DNA of 10,979 bases from Gp22-AA3 sp964384905 (GCA_964384905.1 CAYLND010000123.1:1-10979), one strand, 5' to 3'; positions 1 through 6,071 are shown, counted from the stretch's first letter. Notes: a model not told the origin generated them from the letters alone. Made by a program: numbers and translations.

Positions 1-1
1 C

Positions 2-952
2 GATGGCGGTGTCTCCGCGACGCCGGCGCGCCGCGGGGCCGCCGGGCTGCGAGCCAGCGCCCGCGCGCCGCAGCGATCGGGGAACGGGTCGCCGCTCGGC
101 CATCTGGACGTCGTCTTCCCGGTGGTCCACGGCACGGGGGGCGAGGACGGCTCGCTGCAGGGCCTTCTCGAGCTGGCCGACATCCCGTACGTGGGCGCCG
201 GCGTCGCGGGCTCGGCGATCGGCATGGACAAGGCCGTGATGAAGGCCCTGTTCCGCGACGCCGGGCTGCCGATCGTCGATCACCGGGTCGTCCTGCGGCG
301 CGAGCTGAAGGGAGCGGTCGGCCACCTGGTCCGCCTGATCGAGGAAGCGTTCGGCTATCCGTGCTTCGTCAAGCCGGCGAACGGCGGCAGCAGCGTCGGG
401 GTCAGCAAGGTGAAGGACCGCGGCGGTCTGGCGGCCGCGCTCGAGCTGGCCGCACGCTACGATCGCAAGATCCTGGTCGAGCGCGCCATCGAGGCGCGCG
501 AGATCGAGTGCAGCGTGCTCGGCAACGACGAGCCGGAGGCGTCCGTGCCGGGCGAGATCGTCCCGGCGAACGAGTTCTACGACTACCGGTCGAAGTACAT
601 CGACGCCGGGTCGCGTCTCCTGATTCCGGCGCCGGTGACGGAAGATCAGTCGCGCCGGATCAGGGATCTGGCGATCCGCGCCTTCCGCGCCCTCGATCTG
701 TGCGGCATGGCGCGCGCCGACTTCTTCCTGGATCGGACCAGCGAGGCGATCTTCGTCAACGAGGTGAACACGATCCCCGGCTTCACGCCGATCAGCATGT
801 ATCCTAAGCTCTGGGAGGCGAGCGGCCTGCCCTTTCCGGCCCTGGTCGATCGGCTCATCCATCTGGCGCTCGAGCGCCACGCGGAGAAAAAGAGCCTGCT
901 GACCAGCTACAAGCCGGAGCGCAACGGCCGCCGCTCCTTGACAAAAGGCTGA
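2..952 (+). CDS. ddl: D-alanine--D-alanine ligase, 5' end missing
   Basis: ATP-grasp ligase that joins two D-alanines for the peptidoglycan pentapeptide; cytoplasmic. The frame is open from base 2, so the start lies outside the window; 316 residues are visible. The family motif VFPVVHGTGGEDGSLQG lies at visible residues 37-53, the ATP-binding loop KPANGGSSVG at 124-133, an acidic motif REIE near 166-169, and the C-terminal metal site comprises Asp240 (RADFF) with FVNEVNTIPGFT, supplying Glu254 and Asn256. These cover the central and C-terminal ATP-grasp domains. The first 33 or so visible residues are a low-complexity Ala/Arg/Gly stretch where compact Ddl proteins have ordered sequence; this may be a lineage-specific insertion. 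The last 20 residues form a basic tail. The next gene begins 63 nt downstream with its own promoter, so the two need not form an operon. The family call is firm; which Ddl subgroup is not resolved. Confidence 0.93.
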   Translation, partial: DGGVSATPARRGAAGLRASARAPQRSGNGSPLGHLDVVFPVVHGTGGEDGSLQGLLELADIPYVGAGVAGSAIGMDKAVMKALFRDAGLPIVDHRVVLRRELKGAVGHLVRLIEEAFGYPCFVKPANGGSSVGVSKVKDRGGLAAALELAARYDRKILVERAIEAREIECSVLGNDEPEASVPGEIVPANEFYDYRSKYIDAGSRLLIPAPVTEDQSRRIRDLAIRAFRALDLCGMARADFFLDRTSEAIFVNEVNTIPGFTPISMYPKLWEASGLPFPALVDRLIHLALERHAEKKSLLTSYKPERNGRRSLTKG

Positions 953-966
953 CGGCGTTTTATTTT
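938..966 (+). promoter_or_regulatory. Candidate sigma70-type promoter for the HNH gene
   Basis: A perfect -35 box TTGACA (938-943) is followed after 17 bp by TATTTT (961-966), matching 4 of 6 positions of TATAAT. The -35 box lies within the last codons of ddl. Predicted transcription start is near 973, giving a leader of about 43 nt before the HNH start at 1016. The T-rich run at 958-968 stands out in an otherwise GC-rich area. Found by eye only. Confidence 0.5.
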
Positions 967-1015
967 TTCCCTTTGCCGCCGGGAGGCTGCCGGCCCTGCG
1001 GCGCATTCGGGAACG

Positions 1016-1606
1016 ATGCTCGATACCAACGTTCTGGTCCTGAACCGTCTCTTCCAGGCCATCCAGGTCACCACGGTCCGCAAGGCGTTCTGCCTGCTCT
1101 ACAAGGGGCACGTGCGCGCCGTCGCCCCGGACTACACGACCTACGACTGGGAGGACTGGGTCGACATTCCGCCGCAGCCGCACGAGGACTCGATCATCAC
1201 GCCCACGCTGCGCATCCGGATTCCGCGGGTCATCCTGCTCGTCGATTTCGACCGCTTGCCCCGTCACGAGGTGCGCTTCACGCGCAAGAACATCTTCTAC
1301 CGCGATCGCAATCGGTGCCAGTACTGCGGCGGCAAATTCCAGACGCGCGATCTGAATCTCGATCATGTGGTCCCGCTGTCGCGCGGCGGCAAGTCCACCT
1401 GGGAGAACGTCGTCTGCTGCTGCGTCGCCTGCAACTCCCGGAAGGGAGGGCTCCTGCCCGAGGAGGCCGGCATGCGTCTGGTCAAGTTCCCGGTGAAGCC
1501 GCGCTGGCACCCGCTGGTGAAAATCTCCTTCACCACCGGCCAGTACGAAGCCTGGAAGAACTTCCTCGATATCGCGTACTGGAACACCGAGCTGCGCGAG
1601 AACTGA
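1016..1606 (+). CDS. HNH endonuclease domain protein
   Basis: A 196-residue protein with a C-terminal HNH nuclease fold. Cys101 and Cys104 (CQYC) and Cys136 and Cys139 (CVAC) form the expected zinc knuckle pair. The betabetaalpha-metal core reads NLDHVVPLSRGG (114-125) with His117 as the likely general base, followed by Asn131 and Asn140. The N-terminal 90 residues (VLVLNRLFQAIQVTTVRKA, 6-24) match the conserved domain preceding HNH in a widespread bacterial family usually labelled only HNH endonuclease. No methylase, specificity subunit or phage gene is adjacent, so a classical restriction role is not supported; a housekeeping nucleic-acid role is possible but unknown. The ATG at 1016 is preceded only by a weak purine run (GGGAA, 1008-1012); the start is chosen because the conserved N-terminus begins there. 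Gap to the rhomboid gene is 58 nt. Confidence 0.9.
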   Translation: MLDTNVLVLNRLFQAIQVTTVRKAFCLLYKGHVRAVAPDYTTYDWEDWVDIPPQPHEDSIITPTLRIRIPRVILLVDFDRLPRHEVRFTRKNIFYRDRNRCQYCGGKFQTRDLNLDHVVPLSRGGKSTWENVVCCCVACNSRKGGLLPEEAGMRLVKFPVKPRWHPLVKISFTTGQYEAWKNFLDIAYWNTELREN

Positions 1607-1629
1607 CGGCCGCCCGCCGCCCCGTTTCC

Positions 1630-1666
1630 TTGCAATGCACCGGACCGTATGCTAACGTCCGGACGT
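1630..1666 (+). promoter_or_regulatory. Possible leaderless-type promoter and palindrome at the rhomboid start
   Basis: TTGCAA (1630-1635) is followed after 17 bp by TAACGT (1653-1658), which fits the TANNNT pattern placed 6 nt before a start codon, as in leaderless transcripts. TATGCT (1649-1654) is a competing -10. A perfect 12-bp palindrome ACGTCCGGACGT (1655-1666) runs from the -10 into the GTG start codon and could be an operator. The boxes are weak, so this is tentative. Confidence 0.3.
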
Positions 1667-2378
1667 GTCCTCCTACCGCTCGCAGTACAGCCCGCAGGTA
1701 GGTCTCGGCGGGCGCATCACCCCCGGTGTCAAGGCGCTCCTGATCGCGAACGTCGGCGTCTTCGTCCTGCAGGTCCTGGTGTGGCGCTTCGGGGCCCACG
1801 CCTCCGACATGGAGCTCATCTTCGGGCTCAACTCCCAGCAGGTGATCCACAGTGCCTATCTGTGGCAGCTCGTCACCTACATGTTCCTGCACTCCACCGG
1901 CTGGCTCAACCACCTGCTCCTCAACATGCTGATGCTCTGGATGTTCGGCACCGAGGTGGAGCGTGTGTGGGGGACGCGGGAGTTCGTGAAGTACTACTTC
2001 ATCTGCGGGATCGGGGCGGCGATCACCACCTGCCTGACGTTCCAGGACAGCACCACGATCGGGGCGTCGGGGGCGATCTTCGGCGTCATGCTGGCTTATG
2101 CCCTGATCTTTCCCGATCGCCAGATTCTGTTCTGGTTCATCTTCCCGATGCGGGCCATCAGCTTCGTGCTCCTGTGCACCGGGATCGAGCTGTTCTCCCT
2201 CCTGAGCCTGCCGGACGGCGTGGCCCACTTCGCCCACCTGGGCGGGATGCTGTTCGGCTACCTGTATCTGAAGCGCGTCTGGAGGCTGAAGCGGTTCTGG
2301 AACGACGTCCGCTGGCGGCTGCGCCGCCGGCGGTTCCGCGTGATGCGTCCGGACGACGAGAACTACCCCTACCACTGA
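1665..2378 (+). CDS. Rhomboid family intramembrane serine protease
   Basis: A 237-residue polytopic membrane protease with a serine-histidine dyad inside the membrane. Ser135 lies in the GASGAIFG motif (133-140) and the partner His191 in FAHLGGMLFG (189-198); His188 is also near. His83 and Asn87 (HLLLN) match the oxyanion-hole residues His150 and Asn154 of E. coli GlpG. Hydrophobic segments appear around 24-40, 67-95, 108-124, 133-149, 155-180 and 186-203, a six-helix core without extra N- or C-terminal domains. The C-terminal 35 residues are Arg-rich (RWRLRRRRFR) and should be cytoplasmic. Start is GTG at 1665: no ATG fits and no Shine-Dalgarno is visible, which would suit a leaderless mRNA. 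It converges with the next gene, only 15 nt away, with no obvious terminator between. The substrate cannot be guessed; rhomboids generally release or quality-control membrane proteins. Confidence 0.95.
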   Translation: MSSYRSQYSPQVGLGGRITPGVKALLIANVGVFVLQVLVWRFGAHASDMELIFGLNSQQVIHSAYLWQLVTYMFLHSTGWLNHLLLNMLMLWMFGTEVERVWGTREFVKYYFICGIGAAITTCLTFQDSTTIGASGAIFGVMLAYALIFPDRQILFWFIFPMRAISFVLLCTGIELFSLLSLPDGVAHFAHLGGMLFGYLYLKRVWRLKRFWNDVRWRLRRRRFRVMRPDDENYPYH

Positions 2379-2393
2379 CCGGGGGTCGTGGCG

Positions 2394-3323
2394 TCAGTTG
2401 CAGAGAGCAGGCAGGTAGGACGACGCCAGCGTGTCACCGAGACCGGGGGGGATCTGGCCGGACAGCGTGATGCGCTCCAGCCCTCGGGCCACCCCATGGT
2501 GAAAGTCGGCCACGACCGCCGTCTTGACGTCCTCGGACGGGACGATGAGCACGAGATGGCTGCACGTGTCGCCCGATCCGGCGCCCCAGACCGACGCCCG
2601 GCCGTTGACGATCGGGGCGTCCACGCCTCCCTGAGTGGTCTTCGAGCCGGGTCCCGCCAGCTTCACGCTGGTACAGGGTTTGAGGTCCCGGCAGTTCCGG
2701 TTGTTGATCGGGACGTCGAGACCGCCGCGCGTGCCGGGCGATCCGGGATCGGCCACGTGCGGGTTGCCGCGGTGCCAGATCCCGAGGTCGAGAACGCGCG
2801 GAGAAGCGAACAGGCGGCCGGCCTCCAGATCGAGCGAGACGAAGAAGTATCTGTCCGCCGGTCCCCTGTAGAAAAGGTACGAACCGTCCGAGGTGGTGGC
2901 GATCAAAGGCAGGTCGTCGTCACCCGAGCCGAACGTGAGGTACTTGAAATCGGTCCAGACGCCGTCCGCGTATCGGGCGTAGGCGATCTTGTCGTACACC
3001 CCGTCGAATCGGCTCCAGACCAGGACAGGCGTTCCCGAGTCGTCGAGCGCAAGGAAAGGCGAGGCGTCCCGCGCCACGTCTCCGGTCGGCGGCACGACGC
3101 CGACGCGCGTGCCCGAGGCGTCGGTGACGCTGAAGCCGATCGCCCCGATCGCCCCCTGGCGACCCGCCATCGCCCGTCCCTTCTGCTCCCAGACCGTCAG
3201 GACCGAGCCGTCGCCGGTGGTCAGGGTGGTGCGGGCCGCGAAGGCCGGCAGGCAGGACGCGGCGAGACACAGGAGGCTCCCCGCGACTCGGCGTGCCATC
3301 CGCTGGACTGCCCGACTCCTCAC
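2394..3323 (-). CDS. Exported protein of unknown function, possible beta-repeat fold
   Basis: A 309-residue protein I cannot assign to a family. The N-terminus is a classic Sec signal: basic residues (RMARR, 8-12), a hydrophobic core (13-26) and an AFA-A cleavage site near 29/30. A Cys at 24 after AAS could act as a poor lipobox, so a lipoprotein is the alternative. The mature part has beta-rich segments alternating with turns, such as GDGSVLTVWEQ (37-47) and a later SGTPVLVWSRF, recalling propeller or BNR-like repeats. Cysteines occur as CRDLKPC, DTCSHL and a C-terminal ALCN, so disulfides are likely. Start is GTG at 3323, chosen because AGGAG sits 7 nt upstream and overlaps the stop of the TPR gene; an ATG eight codons in (3299) lacks such a site. 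It is the last gene of the XRE-TPR operon. Confidence 0.75.
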   Translation of the reverse strand: MRSRAVQRMARRVAGSLLCLAASCLPAFAARTTLTTGDGSVLTVWEQKGRAMAGRQGAIGAIGFSVTDASGTRVGVVPPTGDVARDASPFLALDDSGTPVLVWSRFDGVYDKIAYARYADGVWTDFKYLTFGSGDDDLPLIATTSDGSYLFYRGPADRYFFVSLDLEAGRLFASPRVLDLGIWHRGNPHVADPGSPGTRGGLDVPINNRNCRDLKPCTSVKLAGPGSKTTQGGVDAPIVNGRASVWGAGSGDTCSHLVLIVPSEDVKTAVVADFHHGVARGLERITLSGQIPPGLGDTLASSYLPALCN

Positions 3324-3333
3324 CGCGCGGCTC

Positions 3334-4245
3334 CTAGAACGGGTTCTTGAGATTGATGATGTTGCTCACGTCGAACGTGCGCAGGAACTGTTTCAGCACC
3401 GGCAGGTGCGGATAGAACTCCTGCAGCTTGTCGAAATAGAGATCGCTGCGCTCTTCGTTGTCCATGAGCAGGTTCACTTCACCCAGCAGGTAGTAGCAGT
3501 TCTTGAGGATGTCCTTGTAGTCCTTGTCCGCTGCGATCGCCAGCGCCTTCTCGCCGTACTCTTCCGCCCGTTTGAACTCCTTCAGCTGCATGTAGGCGAA
3601 GCACAGATCCTGGTAGCACTCGACCAGGCAGCGCGTGTTTCCGTTGGCGAGCGCGATCTGCAGCGCCTCGAGGATGATGGCGATGCCCTGACGGTAGCGC
3701 TTCTTGAGCAGGCAGCAGTATCCCAGGTTCTCCTTGATGTAATCGACGGGGTACGACGTGCCGAGGCTGCCCTTCTGGCTGATCGACAGCGCGAAGCGAT
3801 ACTCGGCCATGGCGTCGTCCAGGTAGCTCATGTTCATGTAGATGTTCGCGATCAGGTTGTGGCAGGTCGACTTCCACGCGTAGTTGTCGATGCTCTCGCA
3901 GGCGCGCAGGGCGCGCTTGGCGTACAGCAGCGCTTTCTGCAGCCGGCCCTGCCGTCGCAACGAGCTCGCCAGGTTCGACGAGGCGATGAAGATGATGTCG
4001 TTGTCGGGGCTCTTGAGCAGAATCTCCCGCAGGCCCTTCTCGGCCTCCTGGATCTGCCCGAGCGACAGCCGCGCCGTGCTGAGGTTGCACGTGGCGCGGT
4101 GGATCAGATGCTGATCATCCAGCTGGCGGGCGATGTCCAGGGCCGCCTCGAACTGCTCGGAGGCCTGACGGAAATCGCCGCTCTGCACCTGCAGGGTCCC
4201 TTCGGCGGTCAACTCGGCATATCTCGCCTTGAGATCCGCGGCCAT
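3334..4245 (-). CDS. Tetratricopeptide repeat protein
   Basis: A 303-residue, entirely helical, Leu/Ala-rich protein without signal peptide or membrane segment, so cytoplasmic. Around seven TPR-like helical pairs follow each other at roughly 12-42, 50-80, 90-120, 128-158, 170-200, 212-242 and 250-280; the clearest are GDFRQASEQFEAAL (23-36), GRLQKALLYAKRAL (100-113) and KEFKRAEEYGEKALAIA (222-238). TPRs bind peptides or partner proteins. The size and all-TPR layout are like the peptide-binding part of RRNPP regulators (Rap, NprR, PlcR), but TPR folds are common and no specific residues prove that. It starts at an ATG with GAGGAG 6 nt upstream, 10 nt after the XRE gene stop, and ends 10 nt before the exported protein gene, so translation is probably coupled and the product probably works with one or both neighbours. 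Confidence 0.9.
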   Translation of the reverse strand: MAADLKARYAELTAEGTLQVQSGDFRQASEQFEAALDIARQLDDQHLIHRATCNLSTARLSLGQIQEAEKGLREILLKSPDNDIIFIASSNLASSLRRQGRLQKALLYAKRALRACESIDNYAWKSTCHNLIANIYMNMSYLDDAMAEYRFALSISQKGSLGTSYPVDYIKENLGYCCLLKKRYRQGIAIILEALQIALANGNTRCLVECYQDLCFAYMQLKEFKRAEEYGEKALAIAADKDYKDILKNCYYLLGEVNLLMDNEERSDLYFDKLQEFYPHLPVLKQFLRTFDVSNIINLKNPF

Positions 4246-4255
4246 CGAACGCTCC

Positions 4256-4630
4256 TCAGTTTTCCTTCTTGATTCTCTCTTCCCTGATCTTCTCTTCGGA
4301 CTGGAGCTTGAACTGAATGTAGCTCTGCACCTCTTCCTGGGCCCGTGGCGACAGCTTCTGCCACTGGCGCAGGAACTCGTACTCGCGCTCGCGCGACACG
4401 GCGGCGCTGTCCTCGTTGAAGAAATCGGCGATGTTCATCTCGAAGATCGACAGGATCTTGAAGAGGGTCTCGAGGCTGACCTTGTATTCGCCGTTCTCCA
4501 TGCGGCAGAGATCGGACTGCTGGATGCCGATGCGATGGGCCAGATCGGCCTGCGTGAGGCTGCGGTCCTTGCGAAGTGATCGGATTTTGGTCCCGACCAG
4601 GTGAGACTGTCTTTTAAATTTTGACGTCAT
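4256..4630 (-). CDS. XRE/Cro-CI family DNA-binding regulator
   Basis: A 124-residue regulator. The HTH_3 domain occupies residues 13-70: GTKIRSLRKDRSLTQADLAH (13-32) gives helices 1 and 2, and IGIQQSDLCRMENG (34-47) the recognition helix with the usual ENG ending, followed by VSLETLFKIL (51-60). The C-terminal third (76-124) is charged and helical and could serve dimerisation or binding of the TPR partner; no sensor domain is present. ATG at 4630 is preferred, with AGGA 11 nt upstream; GTG one codon earlier (4633) has better spacing (8 nt) and would give 125 residues. A longer frame back to 4681 is unlikely because it runs into probable promoter sequence. First gene of a three-gene minus-strand operon, transcribed divergently from the sigma factor gene. 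Autoregulation, and control of the sigma factor, is plausible from this layout but not shown. Confidence 0.93.
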   Translation of the reverse strand: MTSKFKRQSHLVGTKIRSLRKDRSLTQADLAHRIGIQQSDLCRMENGEYKVSLETLFKILSIFEMNIADFFNEDSAAVSREREYEFLRQWQKLSPRAQEEVQSYIQFKLQSEEKIREERIKKEN

Positions 4631-4751
4631 CACGGGAACAATCCTGTATGAAACCCACGAAACCCCAGCAAAACGAGACACTTGGACCCGATGGGGCTAA
4701 ACCAAATAGTTCTTGACACGCTTGTTGCGCCAACATATACTTGCGACGTCA
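4621..4751. promoter_or_regulatory. Repeated GACGTCA motifs and tandem GAAACCC in the divergent control region
   Basis: TTGACGTCAT (4621-4630, palindromic core TGACGTCA at 4622-4629) covers the XRE start codon. A second GACGTCA (4745-4751) covers the predicted start point of the rightward promoter. Between them GAAACCC occurs twice, at 4650-4656 and 4659-4665, with a 9-bp period. These are candidate operators for the XRE protein. The positions fit repression of both directions, but the motifs are short and no binding evidence exists. Confidence 0.35.
4713..4741 (+). promoter_or_regulatory. Near-consensus sigma70-type promoter upstream of the sigma factor gene
   Basis: A perfect TTGACA (4713-4718) is separated by exactly 17 bp from TATACT (4736-4741), 5 of 6 against TATAAT. 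This is the best promoter match in the window. Transcription should start near 4748, about 270 nt before the sigma factor start codon at 5019. It lies 83 bp from the divergent XRE start. Confidence 0.75.
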
Positions 4752-5018
4752 GCTCACACAGCCATTGCCGTTCGCCGCGTCAATATCTTGATGAAACCGT
4801 CGAGAAGAAGCGCGCAGCCGGTTGCCTCTCAACCATCCTTCCAGCGCCACTCGAAGGCTATGAGTGTGTCGCGTCGCTCTCTTCATCGAAGGGGCCTGTC
4901 TTCCCGGTCCCCGGGCCCGGGAAATGTGCCATAAATGTATGGTGTTACAAAACCGAAGTCAAGGGAAAAGACGCCAACCGGAGCTGCCAGGCGGGAATAA
5001 AGGAGAAGGACGAGCCTG
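4748..5018 (+). other. Long untranslated leader (or small RNA) before the sigma factor gene
   Basis: These 271 nt lie between the predicted transcription start and the sigma factor ATG. I see no convincing protein in them: short open frames are present, but their residues look like random sequence and none has a ribosome site. Features that can be seen are an inverted repeat CACTC-N9-GAGTG (4848-4866), a GC-rich hairpin TTCCCGG-N9-CCGGGAA (4901-4923) and a tract of lower GC content (4922-4980). GGGCC (4892-4896) could instead pair with GGCCC (4914-4918), so two mutually exclusive structures are possible. No U-run follows the hairpin, so it is not a standard terminator. The ribosome site AAGGA (5006-5010) is 8 nt from the start codon. 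The stretch could be a regulatory leader or hold a separate small RNA. Confidence 0.45.
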
Positions 5019-5942
5019 ATGGCAAATCGCTCTTTTGAAAGAAGTTCCTGCGTTTCGAAATACCTTCAGGAAATCAGCGAATTCCCGCTCCTGACCAAGG
5101 AAGAGGAGCACGAGATCGCCGTCCGTATGGAAGAGGCGATGGGCAAGGACGGCTCCTATCACGACCTGGTCAAGTCCAACCTCAGCTTCGTCGTCAAGAT
5201 CGCCAGCGAGTACAAGAACATGGGGCTCCCCTTCGAGGATCTGCTGAACGAGGGGAACATCGGCCTCATCGAGGCGGCCCACCACTTCGACGCCGCCCGC
5301 GGGACCAAGTTCATCACGTACGCCATCTGGTGGATCCGCAAGTCGATCCTGAAGGCCCTCTCGCAGCACGCCGCCATGGTCCGCATCCCGAATTACCAGC
5401 TCAAGAAGGTCCGCAACGTGCGCAACACCGAGCGCATGCTGGCCAGGGAGCTGGGGCGCGAAGCCGACCGGGAGGAGATCTCGAAGGAGCTGCGCGTCAC
5501 CATCGCGAAGATCGACGAGATCCTCCAGATGAAGATGCGGGAGCTGTCCCTCGACGAGAAGGTCGGCAAGGACAAGGACACGCCGATCTCCGACTACCTG
5601 GTGGACGGCCGCTCGGTCAACCCCGAGGACGAGCTGATCAAGAACGAGAGCCAGGTGGTCATCCGGATCGCGCTCCGCAGCCTCAGCGATCAGGAGCAGA
5701 CGGTCATCATCAACCGCTTCGGCCTCGAAGGCGGCCGCGTCTTCACGCTGAAGGAGATCGGCGAGCGGCTCGGCGTGTCGCGCGAGCGGGTGCGCCAGAT
5801 CGAGAACCAGGCCAAGAAGCGCCTGCGCAAGCTGATCGCGAGACAGCAGCGCAGCGAAGGTCAGAACGGCTCCCGGAACGGGCGCTCCGCGGGCGAGGCA
5901 CCGCCCGTCCGCATGCGCGCCAAGGAGTCCGTCTCGCACTGA
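5019..5942 (+). CDS. RNA polymerase sigma factor, sigma70 family, group 1/2 without region 1.1
   Basis: A 307-residue sigma factor that directs RNA polymerase to promoters. Region 1.2 is at about 12-36 (SKYLQEISEFPLLTKEEE), region 2 at 50-120 with NEGNIGLIEAAHHFD (77-91) and FITYAIWWIRKSI (98-110) for -10 recognition and melting, region 3 at about 122-200, and region 4 at 210-275, with the -35 helix-turn-helix TLKEIGERLGVSRERVRQIE (243-262). The inhibitory region 1.1 and the non-conserved insert of primary RpoD are absent, giving an RpoS- or SigA-like length. Where most group 1/2 factors have NQSR or similar, this one has SQHAAMVRIP (115-124). An unusual 30-residue basic, Ser/Gly/Arg-rich tail follows region 4. 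The ATG has AAGGA 8 nt upstream and a strong promoter far upstream. An intrinsic terminator follows. I cannot tell whether it is a primary or alternative factor. Confidence 0.96.
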   Translation: MANRSFERSSCVSKYLQEISEFPLLTKEEEHEIAVRMEEAMGKDGSYHDLVKSNLSFVVKIASEYKNMGLPFEDLLNEGNIGLIEAAHHFDAARGTKFITYAIWWIRKSILKALSQHAAMVRIPNYQLKKVRNVRNTERMLARELGREADREEISKELRVTIAKIDEILQMKMRELSLDEKVGKDKDTPISDYLVDGRSVNPEDELIKNESQVVIRIALRSLSDQEQTVIINRFGLEGGRVFTLKEIGERLGVSRERVRQIENQAKKRLRKLIARQQRSEGQNGSRNGRSAGEAPPVRMRAKESVSH

Positions 5943-5973
5943 TCGGCCCGACAGCAGGTTGCGTCCTTACATC

Positions 5974-6009
5974 TCCCCGCGAGCGGTTCGCCGCCGCGGG
6001 GATTTTTTT
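5974..6009 (+). terminator. Intrinsic terminator after the sigma factor gene
   Basis: TCCCCGCG (5974-5981) pairs with CGCGGGGA (5995-6002), then after one bulged A the inner stem GCGG/CCGC (5983-5986/5991-5994) closes a TTCG tetraloop (5987-5990). Seven T follow at 6003-6009. Long GC stem, extra-stable UUCG loop and T-run together make this a clear Rho-independent terminator 31 nt after the stop codon. Confidence 0.92.
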
Positions 6010-6037
6010 GGAATGCCTCGAAGCGCTGTGCTATTCT
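6008..6037 (+). promoter_or_regulatory. Candidate promoter for the DUF507-DUF507-selB group
   Basis: TTGGAA (6008-6013, 4 of 6) and TATTCT (6032-6037, 4 of 6, with the key T, A and final T) are 18 bp apart. The -35 box begins in the last T of the preceding terminator. The predicted start near 6044 leaves about 28 nt before the ATG at 6072, with GGAG at 6057-6060 and GGAA at 6064-6067 as possible ribosome sites. Confidence 0.5.
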
Positions 6038-6071
6038 CGCACGCGCACAATTCAACGGAGAACGGAACGAC

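Noticed and set aside
1016..1606. HNH gene as part of a restriction-modification or phage defence system
   Set aside because: No methylase, helicase, specificity or phage gene is adjacent, and the protein belongs to a conserved chromosomal HNH family.
1530..2375. Minus-strand open frame opposite the rhomboid gene
   Set aside because: The rhomboid catalytic motifs on the plus strand are unambiguous; this frame is Glu/Val/His-rich shadow sequence.
2989..4272. Long plus-strand open frame opposite the TPR gene
   Set aside because: The opposite strand has clear TPR repeats with Shine-Dalgarno sites and 10-nt operon spacing; this frame reads as their complement.
4682..5038. Open frame of 118 codons on the plus strand across the divergent region
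   Set aside because: It has no ribosome site, its start precedes the TTGACA promoter, it runs into the sigma factor gene, and its residues do not look like a protein family.
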